Of a stretch of 64,000 nucleotides of DNA, positions 9,156-17,445 are shown one piece after another. Location: assembly GCA_963663365.2 (NCBI GenBank), contig CAXXIH010000003.1:496001-560000 (forward strand), written 5' to 3'. The notes beneath the pieces are model-generated. The model saw only the letters and a list, made by a program, of their open reading frames with translations, had not been told where the DNA came from and searched no databases. Made by a program: the position numbers and the translations under genes. The DNA comes from G963663365 sp963663365 (lineage in GTDB: Bacteria; Hinthialibacterota; Hinthialibacteria; Hinthialibacterales; G963663365). How positions within the stretch are numbered: the stretch's first letter is position 1; the number at the start of each line of letters is the position of its first letter.

Positions 9156-11249
9156 TTACTTCGACGCCGGTTCTGTTGGCAAATCAACTTCCAATAACCG
9201 GCCGTGAAGCCGGTACCAATTTTCGATTGCTACCGGCTCTTCTCCAATGGTGAACTCATCAATAATGCCGGCAGGTGTGCCATTCGGCTCAACGGCGTAA
9301 ACCTTCAACTCCAGATAATCGTTGTTGATCGAGACAACCGTATATTCATTCACAAGACCGCCCACATAATCGAAAATGTTGTGCGCGCCGCCTACGGTCA
9401 TATGTGCCCAGTCTTTAACAACCGGCTCGCCATGATCGAGCCAACTTCCGCCTCCGGTGATGACATAGTACACACCGTCCAGATAGCCTCGTTCGTATTC
9501 GTGGGTATGTCCGCTAAAACAGATATGGACATTATAAGTCTGTAATAATGGAACTAGACTAGACCTTAAAAATGAATCACCATCGATCCAACGTTCGCAA
9601 TAAGGTGGGCGATGAACAAACACAAAACGGAATTCTGCTTCTTGCGCGGCGGTACTGGCTAATTCGCCTTCTACCCAATTTGCGACATCATTGCTTCGGG
9701 TGCTATCGTCGATACAGATAAAGAACGAATTTCCATATTGAAATGAAAAACTTCCGTACCCGGCGTTATAGCCGGGGATCAACTGGCTGGGCATATCGGC
9801 GAATTGACGCAATACAGCTCCATTGCCGGCATCGTGATTACCCCAGGCGTTAAACCAGGCCACGTGTCTTCCCAAGTAAGCCGCAACTCGGTCCAAATAG
9901 AAATAGCGCGTATCGTTGTAGAGTCCTCCATTTTCAGCCAAATCGCCGCAGCTGACGCCGACATCAACTCCGTCCTCCACCATAAGCCGCATCATCGCCT
10001 TGGTCGGTTCAAGCGGGTCTGGCGCATAGGATCCGTGATTATAGCCTTGGCTGTCGCCCCATACACCAAAAGAAAATGGCGTATCCCGATGAGGCGCGGT
10101 ACGGAATGTGCCTGTCGCATCGCCCATTTCCGATGGAACGCGGTAGTAATATTGACTTTCCGGCTCCAAACCGGTTATACGCACCTTATGAATCGTTGTA
10201 CCTCCGCTCGAAAATTCAGAGGTTCCCGTCACGATATTGTTGGTTTCATCTGCGGAGGTTCCCCATTCCAATGAAGTTACCGATGGGCGGTCGGTTTCCC
10301 ACATGATCGTGATTGCATCTTGAGTGACCCATTGGAGGTAAGGCTCTGTCACGAATAGTGGAATCGAACTGGCTGTGATCTCGATGAAGGCCGGCTCTGA
10401 AAATGGTGAACGCGCCAGCTGGGCATCTTCAGCCGCTACACGAACCTCATAATTGCCAGCCGCGCTGTATATATGATTTGCTTTTGCCGTTGCGCCATTT
10501 GCGACCAAGATTGATTTTGTCGTATTTCCATCACCCCAATCGAAAACCAAACGGACCATGATTCCATCTGGATCAGTGCTGCTTGCGGTAAAGGTGACTT
10601 CATCACCTGCCTCGGCCTCGGTTGGGCCGCTTGGTGCGTCGGGCTTTTGTGGCAATTGATTATTGGGATCCATAAGCTGATAGCTCAGGCTTAAATCGTC
10701 AAAGTAGGCGTCGTTATCGGTCCCACCACCACGCAATGCCAACAGCCTGAATCGTAATGTACGTGTTCCGGCTGGCGCTGCCGTTCCTCCATCTGGTGTC
10801 ACATCGATGAAATCCCACTGCGGCATTGTCCCGTCATGGTAATTCGTATCATTGCCTAAAAGCACCTGGCCGCTGCCATCACGAAATTCGAGGATCATCC
10901 GCCCTGCATCCGTATCGCCCGGCCAACCGCTGATATATCCCGAAGCCGTGACCAGCACCAGACCGGAATCGATTGAATCGGCGAGCCCCGAAATATCTAC
11001 ATCTTGATACATTTCGTTTTCTGCGCTTTGGCCCGGAAAGAAGAAATAATTCCCGCTATGAGATGGCACGCCATCTGTACCCGTAATCCAGGCTTGCCAT
11101 GGAATTGAGCCCGTATTTGTCCAATCTGTGGTGTCCGCAGTTTCTGCACCGGGATTGTTGAGCAGATTTGTGTTGGGGGATTGTGCTCCCGCCATTAAGG
11201 CAGCAGATAGTACCAGTAGCAGTGACTTCGTTGTCTTATTCAGCAGCAT
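9156..11249 (-). CDS. Secreted purple-acid-phosphatase-like metallophosphoesterase with PKD domain
   Basis: 697 aa. Signal peptide 1-22. Residues ~25-195 look like a lectin/CBM-type jelly roll. A PKD domain at ~200-290 shows FDWGDGNTT. A fibronectin-like N-terminal purple acid phosphatase domain is at ~295-390 (MWETD, GLEPESQYYYRV). The metallophosphoesterase core is at ~395-600 with the metal and catalytic motifs GDSQGY, CGDLAE, GNHD, HRPPY and GHTHEYER. Such enzymes remove phosphate from esters with a dinuclear metal site; here it would act outside the cytoplasm, probably scavenging phosphate. The start has AGGAG 8 nt upstream. Transcribed divergently from the esterase gene at 11439. Confidence 0.87.
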   Translation of the reverse strand: MLLNKTTKSLLLVLSAALMAGAQSPNTNLLNNPGAETADTTDWTNTGSIPWQAWITGTDGVPSHSGNYFFFPGQSAENEMYQDVDISGLADSIDSGLVLVTASGYISGWPGDTDAGRMILEFRDGSGQVLLGNDTNYHDGTMPQWDFIDVTPDGGTAAPAGTRTLRFRLLALRGGGTDNDAYFDDLSLSYQLMDPNNQLPQKPDAPSGPTEAEAGDEVTFTASSTDPDGIMVRLVFDWGDGNTTKSILVANGATAKANHIYSAAGNYEVRVAAEDAQLARSPFSEPAFIEITASSIPLFVTEPYLQWVTQDAITIMWETDRPSVTSLEWGTSADETNNIVTGTSEFSSGGTTIHKVRITGLEPESQYYYRVPSEMGDATGTFRTAPHRDTPFSFGVWGDSQGYNHGSYAPDPLEPTKAMMRLMVEDGVDVGVSCGDLAENGGLYNDTRYFYLDRVAAYLGRHVAWFNAWGNHDAGNGAVLRQFADMPSQLIPGYNAGYGSFSFQYGNSFFICIDDSTRSNDVANWVEGELASTAAQEAEFRFVFVHRPPYCERWIDGDSFLRSSLVPLLQTYNVHICFSGHTHEYERGYLDGVYYVITGGGSWLDHGEPVVKDWAHMTVGGAHNIFDYVGGLVNEYTVVSINNDYLELKVYAVEPNGTPAGIIDEFTIGEEPVAIENWYRLHGRLLEVDLPTEPASK

Positions 11250-11286
11250 TGTGCCAGCTCCTGTTGCATTGGGGTGATTGGTAAAA

Positions 11287-11316
11287 ATTTTACAATGATT
11301 ACCCTGGTTCGCTCAA
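11287..11316 (-). promoter_or_regulatory. Sigma-70-like promoter for the metallophosphoesterase gene
   Basis: On the minus strand TTGAGC (11316-11311) and TAAAAT (11292-11287) are 18 nt apart. The predicted start of transcription leaves a leader of about 30 nt before the ATG at 11249. Seen in sequence; activity inferred. Confidence 0.45.
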
Positions 11317-11438
11317 ATAAATATAACATGCTTTCTGCCCTGCGGTCAGGAATCATTATGAAAAAAGTTGTGGACAGTTTGAGATATGCCTGCCTGGCGA
11401 TTCTGCTCTATAGTCATGGTCTGTGAGGATTTGGAACT

Positions 11439-13430
11439 ATGCGAATTCACCAATCTGCCGTTACCGTATGCTTTCTAATGATGGTTCCCGCTGCACTTGC
11501 CGCTGTCGAAGGCGCCGAATCGTATTGGCATGGATTTCGTCGAACGGATTTCAACGCTGAGGGCCGTTCCAGTTACATTGTTTATCCTGACGCACCCGCG
11601 CCCGGTAATCCTTGGGTTTGGCGAGCTCGCTTTCCCGGCTATCACCCCGAAATTGACATCAGTCTGGTAGGATTGGGATTCCATCTCTTATACACCGATG
11701 TAGGTGGTCTCTACGGTAGCCCGCAGGCCGTGGCCCACTGGGATGCTTTCTATGACTATGCAGTGAAAGAATTCAATCTCTCTCCGCGTGTAACCTTGGA
11801 AGGTGTTAGCCGCGGCGGATTGATCATCTATAACTGGGCCAAAAAGAATCCCCACAAAATCGACTGCATCTATACCGAAAGTCCTGTCTGTGATTTCAAG
11901 AGTTGGCCGGGCGGCAAAGGCTTCGGAATTGGTAGTCCCGATGATTGGAAACAGTTGCTTGAGGTTTATGGATTGGATGAGCCTTCGGCCCTCGAGTATA
12001 AAGATAATCCTATCGACAATCTCCAGCCTTTGGCCAAAGCCGGTGTACCTCTCTTGCATGTAATCTGTGAGAACGACCGTGTTGTTCCCCCCAATGAGAA
12101 CACGGCTATCCTGCAAAGGCGTTATCAAGAACTGGGTGGAGAAATAACTGTTCTTGATAACCAATCCGAACCGCAAACGCTGCATGGACATCATTTCCCC
12201 TTGGATGATGTACAACGGATTGTTGAATTTGTTTTAGAACACACTCCTAAATCGGAAGCGGCGCTTGCCCATTTGCAGGCAGAACGGGCCACGCCCTTTC
12301 CCCGTGATTATTTTCGTCTGCGCCGTGGATTATCTAATAGCCAACGTAAATTTTCTCGCGGCCAATCAGGGAGAGTTGCGTTTTTAGGGGGATCCATAAC
12401 TCATAATTCCGGTTGGCGGGATCAGGTCTGCGACGATCTACAGAAACGTTTTCCGAATACGGCCTTTGAGTTTATCAATGCAGGGATTCCTTCTATGGGT
12501 TCTACTCCGGGAGCATTCCGTTTGCAGCGTGATGTATTAAGCAAAGGTCCAATCGATCTGCTCTTTGTCGAAGCCGCCGTTAATGATTCCACAAATGGGC
12601 GTACGGCAATCGAACAAATCCGCGCCATGGAAGGCATCATCCGCCATGCGCAGAGTGCCAATCCGGATATCGATATCGTTGTGATGTATTTTGCCGATCC
12701 CGAGAAAATCGGAGCCATTGACCGGGGTGGCCGCCCGGAAGTCATCACCAATCATGAGACCGTCGCCGAATATTATGACATTCCATCCCTAAATCTTGCT
12801 CTCGAAGTCTCTGAGCGAATTCTGGCGCGTGAATTTACGTGGAAAGATGATTTTGTTGACTTGCATCCTTCGCCATTTGGTCAGGAACTTTATTCCCGTT
12901 CCATTGCCCGGCTGTTGGATGAGGCATGGTCAGAATCCGCCATTTCGCCTGAAATCCATAAGTATTCACTCCCTGAAATCCCCCTGGATGAGAAGAACTA
13001 TGCCCATGGGCGGCTGGCTGGAATCGAGCAGGTGGAAATTAGCAAAGGCTGGCAACATATTGATAGCTGGCATCCCGCTGATAAGGCCGGAACGCGGCAT
13101 GGATTTGTAGATGTGCCTATGTTGTGTGCGGATGAGCCGGACGCGGAATTGCATTTTCAATTTCACGGCAAAGCCGTGGGGATTTTTGTCGCGGCGGGTC
13201 CTGATGCCGGTATTGTCGAATACAGCATCGATGGAACGCCGTTTCAGGAACGAGATTTATTCACTCAATGGAGCCGTGGTCTGCATCTTCCTTGGGCTTA
13301 TGTTCTTGCTACGGATCTTGATTCCGGGTCTCATGAACTTGTGTTGCGTATCTCCGCCCATAAAAACGAGAAAAGCCGGGGTCATGCTGTCCGTATTGCG
13401 CATTTCTTGGTGAATGGTCCCGAAAAGTGA
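11439..13430 (+). CDS. Secreted two-domain esterase: alpha/beta hydrolase plus SGNH hydrolase
   Basis: 663 aa. Signal peptide 1-22. First domain (30-270) is an alpha/beta hydrolase with nucleophile S124 in GVSRGG and a late His (HGHHFPLDD, ~249-252). Second domain (310-490) is an SGNH/GDSL-type hydrolase: S319 in GGSIT, Gly in NAGIPSMG, N382 in AAVND, and H476 in VDLHPS. The last ~170 residues look beta-rich, like a carbohydrate-binding or jelly-roll module. Enzymes of this kind remove acetyl or other acyl groups from polysaccharides; two esterase domains in one protein suggest attack on a decorated plant or algal glycan, which is an inference. GAGGA lies about 10 nt before the ATG. Confidence 0.8.
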   Translation: MRIHQSAVTVCFLMMVPAALAAVEGAESYWHGFRRTDFNAEGRSSYIVYPDAPAPGNPWVWRARFPGYHPEIDISLVGLGFHLLYTDVGGLYGSPQAVAHWDAFYDYAVKEFNLSPRVTLEGVSRGGLIIYNWAKKNPHKIDCIYTESPVCDFKSWPGGKGFGIGSPDDWKQLLEVYGLDEPSALEYKDNPIDNLQPLAKAGVPLLHVICENDRVVPPNENTAILQRRYQELGGEITVLDNQSEPQTLHGHHFPLDDVQRIVEFVLEHTPKSEAALAHLQAERATPFPRDYFRLRRGLSNSQRKFSRGQSGRVAFLGGSITHNSGWRDQVCDDLQKRFPNTAFEFINAGIPSMGSTPGAFRLQRDVLSKGPIDLLFVEAAVNDSTNGRTAIEQIRAMEGIIRHAQSANPDIDIVVMYFADPEKIGAIDRGGRPEVITNHETVAEYYDIPSLNLALEVSERILAREFTWKDDFVDLHPSPFGQELYSRSIARLLDEAWSESAISPEIHKYSLPEIPLDEKNYAHGRLAGIEQVEISKGWQHIDSWHPADKAGTRHGFVDVPMLCADEPDAELHFQFHGKAVGIFVAAGPDAGIVEYSIDGTPFQERDLFTQWSRGLHLPWAYVLATDLDSGSHELVLRISAHKNEKSRGHAVRIAHFLVNGPEK

Positions 13431-13436
13431 AATACG

Positions 13437-14147
13437 CTAAAGGATGATTTCCGCATCAGTTGTTGGAGCCAAAAACTCTTGTACCTTCTCAGCCAACATT
13501 TGTTCATGGCCTCGGAAAAAATGATCCATGCCGTCAAGCAACTCAATCTTTAAATGAGAGCCGCCGTGCTCTTTTAAGAACTGAGCCTCCTGTTCTGCAT
13601 ACACGAAATCATCTGTTCCGCTGAGCAACAAACAGGGTTTCGGACATTGTTCTAGAAAATTGAATGAATACCGGGCCAAGGGCGGCGAAATACCGGCCAT
13701 TGCATTCACATTCGGATTTCCTAAGCCGTGAAGCAAGCCCATAATTGCCCCAAATGAGTAGCCTATGACATATACATCAAATCCCGGCGCGGATTTTTGC
13801 AAAGCCTCAAACGCGGCTTGCACATCCTGTAACGGTTGAGTGTAACGTTTATATTCTTCAACTTCATTCCAGTAATCGAAAACCGAACTTTCGCCGGTCA
13901 GGTGAAACTCACTCTCCCCTACCCCGCGATAATTGAATCGAAGCGTCACCGCGCGTTCCGCAAAGTGCCGGGCCAGTGCTTCGATAACATTATTATCCAT
14001 ATCCCCGGCAAAATGCGGATGTGGTGAACAAAGCAGAACCGCCGACTGCGGTTCATCTATTTCCGGATACGCCAAAATCCCGCTCAGGTTCAATGTGTCG
14101 GATTGAAAAAGTATCCGTTCTTCAACGATCTCATGTGCCGTATTCAT
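13437..14147 (-). CDS. Alpha/beta hydrolase, last gene of the acyl-reductase/exporter operon
   Basis: 236 aa, cytoplasmic, no signal peptide. Serine hydrolase motifs: CSPHPH near the first strands (oxyanion region), RFNYRGVGES, nucleophile elbow GYSFGA, and a late acid and His (GTDDFVYA; GMDHFF). This is the small COG2945-type alpha/beta hydrolase family, close to dienelactone-hydrolase-like esterases. It starts 5 nt after the adenylating-enzyme stop, so it is almost surely in the same operon. In this setting a thioesterase or acyl-transfer role, like LuxD in the fatty-acid reductase complex, is possible, but the family does not prove it. Confidence 0.8.
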   Translation of the reverse strand: MNTAHEIVEERILFQSDTLNLSGILAYPEIDEPQSAVLLCSPHPHFAGDMDNNVIEALARHFAERAVTLRFNYRGVGESEFHLTGESSVFDYWNEVEEYKRYTQPLQDVQAAFEALQKSAPGFDVYVIGYSFGAIMGLLHGLGNPNVNAMAGISPPLARYSFNFLEQCPKPCLLLSGTDDFVYAEQEAQFLKEHGGSHLKIELLDGMDHFFRGHEQMLAEKVQEFLAPTTDAEIIL

Positions 14148-14152
14148 GATTT

Positions 14153-15262
14153 TTAGTAGAGCCCGATGGCCGGTTTCGTTTTTTTATTGACAATCGGTTG
14201 AGGATCTTGCAGGCCATCTTGTGTAAAGCCTAATTCGATAGCATCCGCGCGCGGTGGAATACGTATGGCCGTATCCCGTTCCAACATATTGACGATTAGC
14301 TGCATCTCATCCAGACGATGTACAAGCACTTGGCCTCGTTCTCCATAATTGAGGCGCTTACACAGGTTTGCACTTTTTGCATCCTGTCCCGGCTCCACCG
14401 GTTCAATGATTTGATAGACTAGTCGAGTCCCCAGCGGGTAATAATCGATGCCGGTTTGGGCGTGATAATCGAATTCCGGGCACATCCCGAACAGTGTATT
14501 GCCGTATCCTGCCAGCATAACCGCATTCGGGAACCTTTTTTGAAGCAACTCACGGACATCGTGTTTTAGGGCCATCCCGCCGAAGTGAATTCCCATAATG
14601 TCTTCACGCATGGTTTGTGTCATTTTCGCGCTAAGACTTTCCAAAAGAGGAGGTGTCCCGAAAATCACACCAATCTTTTGTGTTTCCAGGATTTGCAGCG
14701 CCTGCGCCTCAATATGGGCTTGGTAGCGGGACCGGGCATATGAACCATCCGGCAATTTTTTAATCCAACGGGGATCGAAATCGACCGTGAATGGATCGGC
14801 CGAGCCCATCATCTTCGCACAACGCCGCGCCGCCTTGCCGATAATGTGTGGTCCGCCCGGGCCGATAAAAAGCCAGTTTAAGGCGCGTGGAAACATGGCT
14901 CGTCCCGCCGCCAATAAAAACGGTTGTACAAATGCTTTCTCGAATTCATCCTCACGGTGCACAGCGTATTTCGGTTTTCCAAGAGTACCCCCGGTTTCGG
15001 CCACAATACATTCCGAACGGTGGCCCAGGAGCGACCTGGGGATGAAATCTTCGATGGGCCGTGAACTCAGCGCCTCTTCATCCATGGGTCCCAAGATCGC
15101 CAAGTCTTCCAGCGAGTAAATCTCGTATCTCGGATCGAATCCCAATTGACGTGCCCGTTCGAGCCAATAGGGGCTCCCTTCGTCCGGATCAAAGTGGATA
15201 GCCAGAATCCTGTGCAAGCGGTCGAGCAGTGTTTCATGAATTCGTAATTCCAGTGCGAGCAT
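14153..15262 (-). CDS. LuxE/PaaK-like acyl-adenylating enzyme
   Basis: 369 aa, the length of LuxE acyl-protein synthetases and shorter than typical acyl-CoA ligases (500+). The ATP-binding loop reads TGGTLGKPK at 90-98, an A5-like motif is AGYGNTLFG near 248-256, and NYGERGQV then MLERDTAIRIPP near the C-terminus match the hinge region of phenylacetate-CoA ligase relatives. It should form an acyl-AMP from a carboxylic acid. LuxE passes the acyl group to a Cys close to its C-terminus; no Cys is present there in this protein, so the acceptor may be CoA or a carrier. Start has AGGAG 6 nt upstream and is 2 nt after the MMPL stop. Substrate unknown. Confidence 0.7.
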   Translation of the reverse strand: MLALELRIHETLLDRLHRILAIHFDPDEGSPYWLERARQLGFDPRYEIYSLEDLAILGPMDEEALSSRPIEDFIPRSLLGHRSECIVAETGGTLGKPKYAVHREDEFEKAFVQPFLLAAGRAMFPRALNWLFIGPGGPHIIGKAARRCAKMMGSADPFTVDFDPRWIKKLPDGSYARSRYQAHIEAQALQILETQKIGVIFGTPPLLESLSAKMTQTMREDIMGIHFGGMALKHDVRELLQKRFPNAVMLAGYGNTLFGMCPEFDYHAQTGIDYYPLGTRLVYQIIEPVEPGQDAKSANLCKRLNYGERGQVLVHRLDEMQLIVNMLERDTAIRIPPRADAIELGFTQDGLQDPQPIVNKKTKPAIGLY

Positions 15263-15264
15263 AG

Positions 15265-17445
15265 CTATCTCCTAAGCTTATGGTATTGCATGCAACATGC
15301 GGGCAGAACGATTAAATCTCCCAACAACGCCGTCAACATGGTGATGGCTGTCAGTAGACCGAAATAAACAAGAGGGCGGAATTCCGCCAAACAGAGCACA
15401 ACAAAACCCGTTGCAATAACCAGTGTCGTGGAAATCACCGCGCGTCTTACTGTTTTCAGGGCTCCGGTTACGGCCTCAAAGGGTGAAGAATTGCCGTGAA
15501 GTCTTTCAAAATAAGCGGCGAGAAAATAAATCGTATCATCGGCGGCGATTCCTATGGCAACACCTGCGATCATCACCGTTGCCGTATTCAGTGGAATCCC
15601 AACTAAGTACATAAATCCGAATGTCGCGAAAATCGGCAGCAAATTGGGGAGTATCGAAACAATCGCCGCGCCTAGTGACCGGAAACAAATACCAATCGAT
15701 GCCAGCACCAAGAATGCCGCCAAGCCGAAACTTTCGATTTGCGTTCGAATCAAAGAGCGTTGCACATCATTCAGCAATGAAACAACACCGGTGAGGTGCC
15801 ATGCAATTTCTTTTGGAAACAATGCGGCGGCTCGATCTTCAACAAAGTCAAGTAATGAATAAAAACCGGCCGATGACATTGCCCGTACCATAATCGAGAA
15901 ACGCAAAGATTGGGTTTTATTCTCTTTATGTTTATATCTGGCTCCAATTTGATCTAAATATGGAAGTGTGTCGGATGTTTTTATACCGTTGATGGCTGTA
16001 TTGTTACCTAATGCTTCAATTTTCTCATAAAGGGGGAGTAATTGACCGTGATGGAAAACACGCGCAACCGCTGGATGGTCCTCGATCTCATGTTCGAGCT
16101 GTCCGAATGCTGCGAGCGTGTCTTTTTCATGAGTCTCGGCAGCGGAGGTCTCCAATTCAAGCGTATAAAATCCGGTCAGATGTTTGCCGATATACTCATA
16201 ATCTTGGTACACCGATGAATTTTTTGAAAAGAATTCCAATACATTGGATTCAACCTGCATCCCGGTGGATGCCCATGCCAGCAGGATTAAAATGGCTAAC
16301 GATCCAATCACGACAAACCGGGGGTGGCCCAAAATCCCACTGACCGCCATTGGCCGCGCCAAAGGCTGTTCCGGCACAACGGATCGTTTGGATGCCTTTT
16401 TCTGAAAATACGTTAATACACCGGGAACAATGCTCAGGTTAAAGAGAAAACTAAGAACCATTCCGATTGCTGCGAACCGTCCCAAGTCTACAACCGGTTT
16501 CATATCGGATATCATCAGTGAGCCGAATCCGAATGCGGTAGTCAGGCATGTATAAAAGGCCGGACGGATTACTTCCTCCAAAGCCGCTCTGATAGCATCG
16601 TTGGGATTCGATAATTCCTGTAGGTGTACTTGATAACGTGCGGCGATATGGATTCCGCCGGAAATCGAAAGCACAAATAGCAGGGATGGAAGCGCAACCG
16701 TGACCATGTTCAGGCTTTGGCCTAACATCGCCATGATGCCAATTGTCCAGATGACTGTTGCTCCCACAGCTACTACCGGCGCAATCACCCCGCCTGCGCT
16801 TCGCAATGAAAAAGCCAAAACCAATAACGCCAATGCAAGCGACACCGGAAATAAAGTCATCGATGCCTTTTGTGAGGCCCGGTCCAATGCCACATTCATA
16901 CGCGGCACACCCGCCAAATGGATGGTTATTCCTTTGCTTTTTACTTTGGAAACAAGATGCTCAATAGCATTCATGCACTCTCTGCGCTGTTGTGGAGTGT
17001 TGAATGGTTCCAGCCAAATGAACATCCCCGCTGTGTGTGCATCGCTGCCGAGCAATGTTCCCTGTAAAAAGGAACTCTTGGCAGCCTTCTCCTGCCACCG
17101 GCTTGTGCGGAACCAAATCTTGTCACGCACTGTGGGAAGACTCGATACGGATGCTACGCCTTCGATTTCATCCAAATCCGCAGCTAATTCCTCTTGAATC
17201 GCAAGGTTCTCATCCGAAAGCGGATTGTCGAACTCGAAACCTAATACAACGAATTCATCCGAGCCGAACCGGTCCTGAAAGTCTTGATAATCACGGTATT
17301 GTTGACTGTCATTCATCACCCAGACTTCGAGTGAGTTATCGATACGCAGGCGCGGCAGAAAATAGAGCGGAAGTAGAACACTGGCCGCTCCCAATATGGC
17401 CAGCAGATTGCGCCTATGAACAATGAAGTCGATTGCCCGCTTCAT
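15265..17445 (-). CDS. MMPL/RND-superfamily exporter
   Basis: 726 aa. Two repeats, each with one TM helix, a ~170-residue periplasmic loop and a block of five TM helices: TM1 near 12-32, cluster ~190-350, TM7 near 375-395, cluster ~570-720. The repeated pattern and the ends of helices (for example SISGGIHIA and GVAIGIAADDTIYFLAAYFER) are those of the RND superfamily, hydrophobe/amphiphile or MMPL branch, which moves lipids and hydrophobic products across the inner membrane using the proton gradient. Its ATG overlaps the stop of the reductase gene by 4 nt. The operon partners suggest it exports a reduced or activated fatty-acyl product. Confidence 0.88.
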   Translation of the reverse strand: MKRAIDFIVHRRNLLAILGAASVLLPLYFLPRLRIDNSLEVWVMNDSQQYRDYQDFQDRFGSDEFVVLGFEFDNPLSDENLAIQEELAADLDEIEGVASVSSLPTVRDKIWFRTSRWQEKAAKSSFLQGTLLGSDAHTAGMFIWLEPFNTPQQRRECMNAIEHLVSKVKSKGITIHLAGVPRMNVALDRASQKASMTLFPVSLALALLVLAFSLRSAGGVIAPVVAVGATVIWTIGIMAMLGQSLNMVTVALPSLLFVLSISGGIHIAARYQVHLQELSNPNDAIRAALEEVIRPAFYTCLTTAFGFGSLMISDMKPVVDLGRFAAIGMVLSFLFNLSIVPGVLTYFQKKASKRSVVPEQPLARPMAVSGILGHPRFVVIGSLAILILLAWASTGMQVESNVLEFFSKNSSVYQDYEYIGKHLTGFYTLELETSAAETHEKDTLAAFGQLEHEIEDHPAVARVFHHGQLLPLYEKIEALGNNTAINGIKTSDTLPYLDQIGARYKHKENKTQSLRFSIMVRAMSSAGFYSLLDFVEDRAAALFPKEIAWHLTGVVSLLNDVQRSLIRTQIESFGLAAFLVLASIGICFRSLGAAIVSILPNLLPIFATFGFMYLVGIPLNTATVMIAGVAIGIAADDTIYFLAAYFERLHGNSSPFEAVTGALKTVRRAVISTTLVIATGFVVLCLAEFRPLVYFGLLTAITMLTALLGDLIVLPACCMQYHKLRR

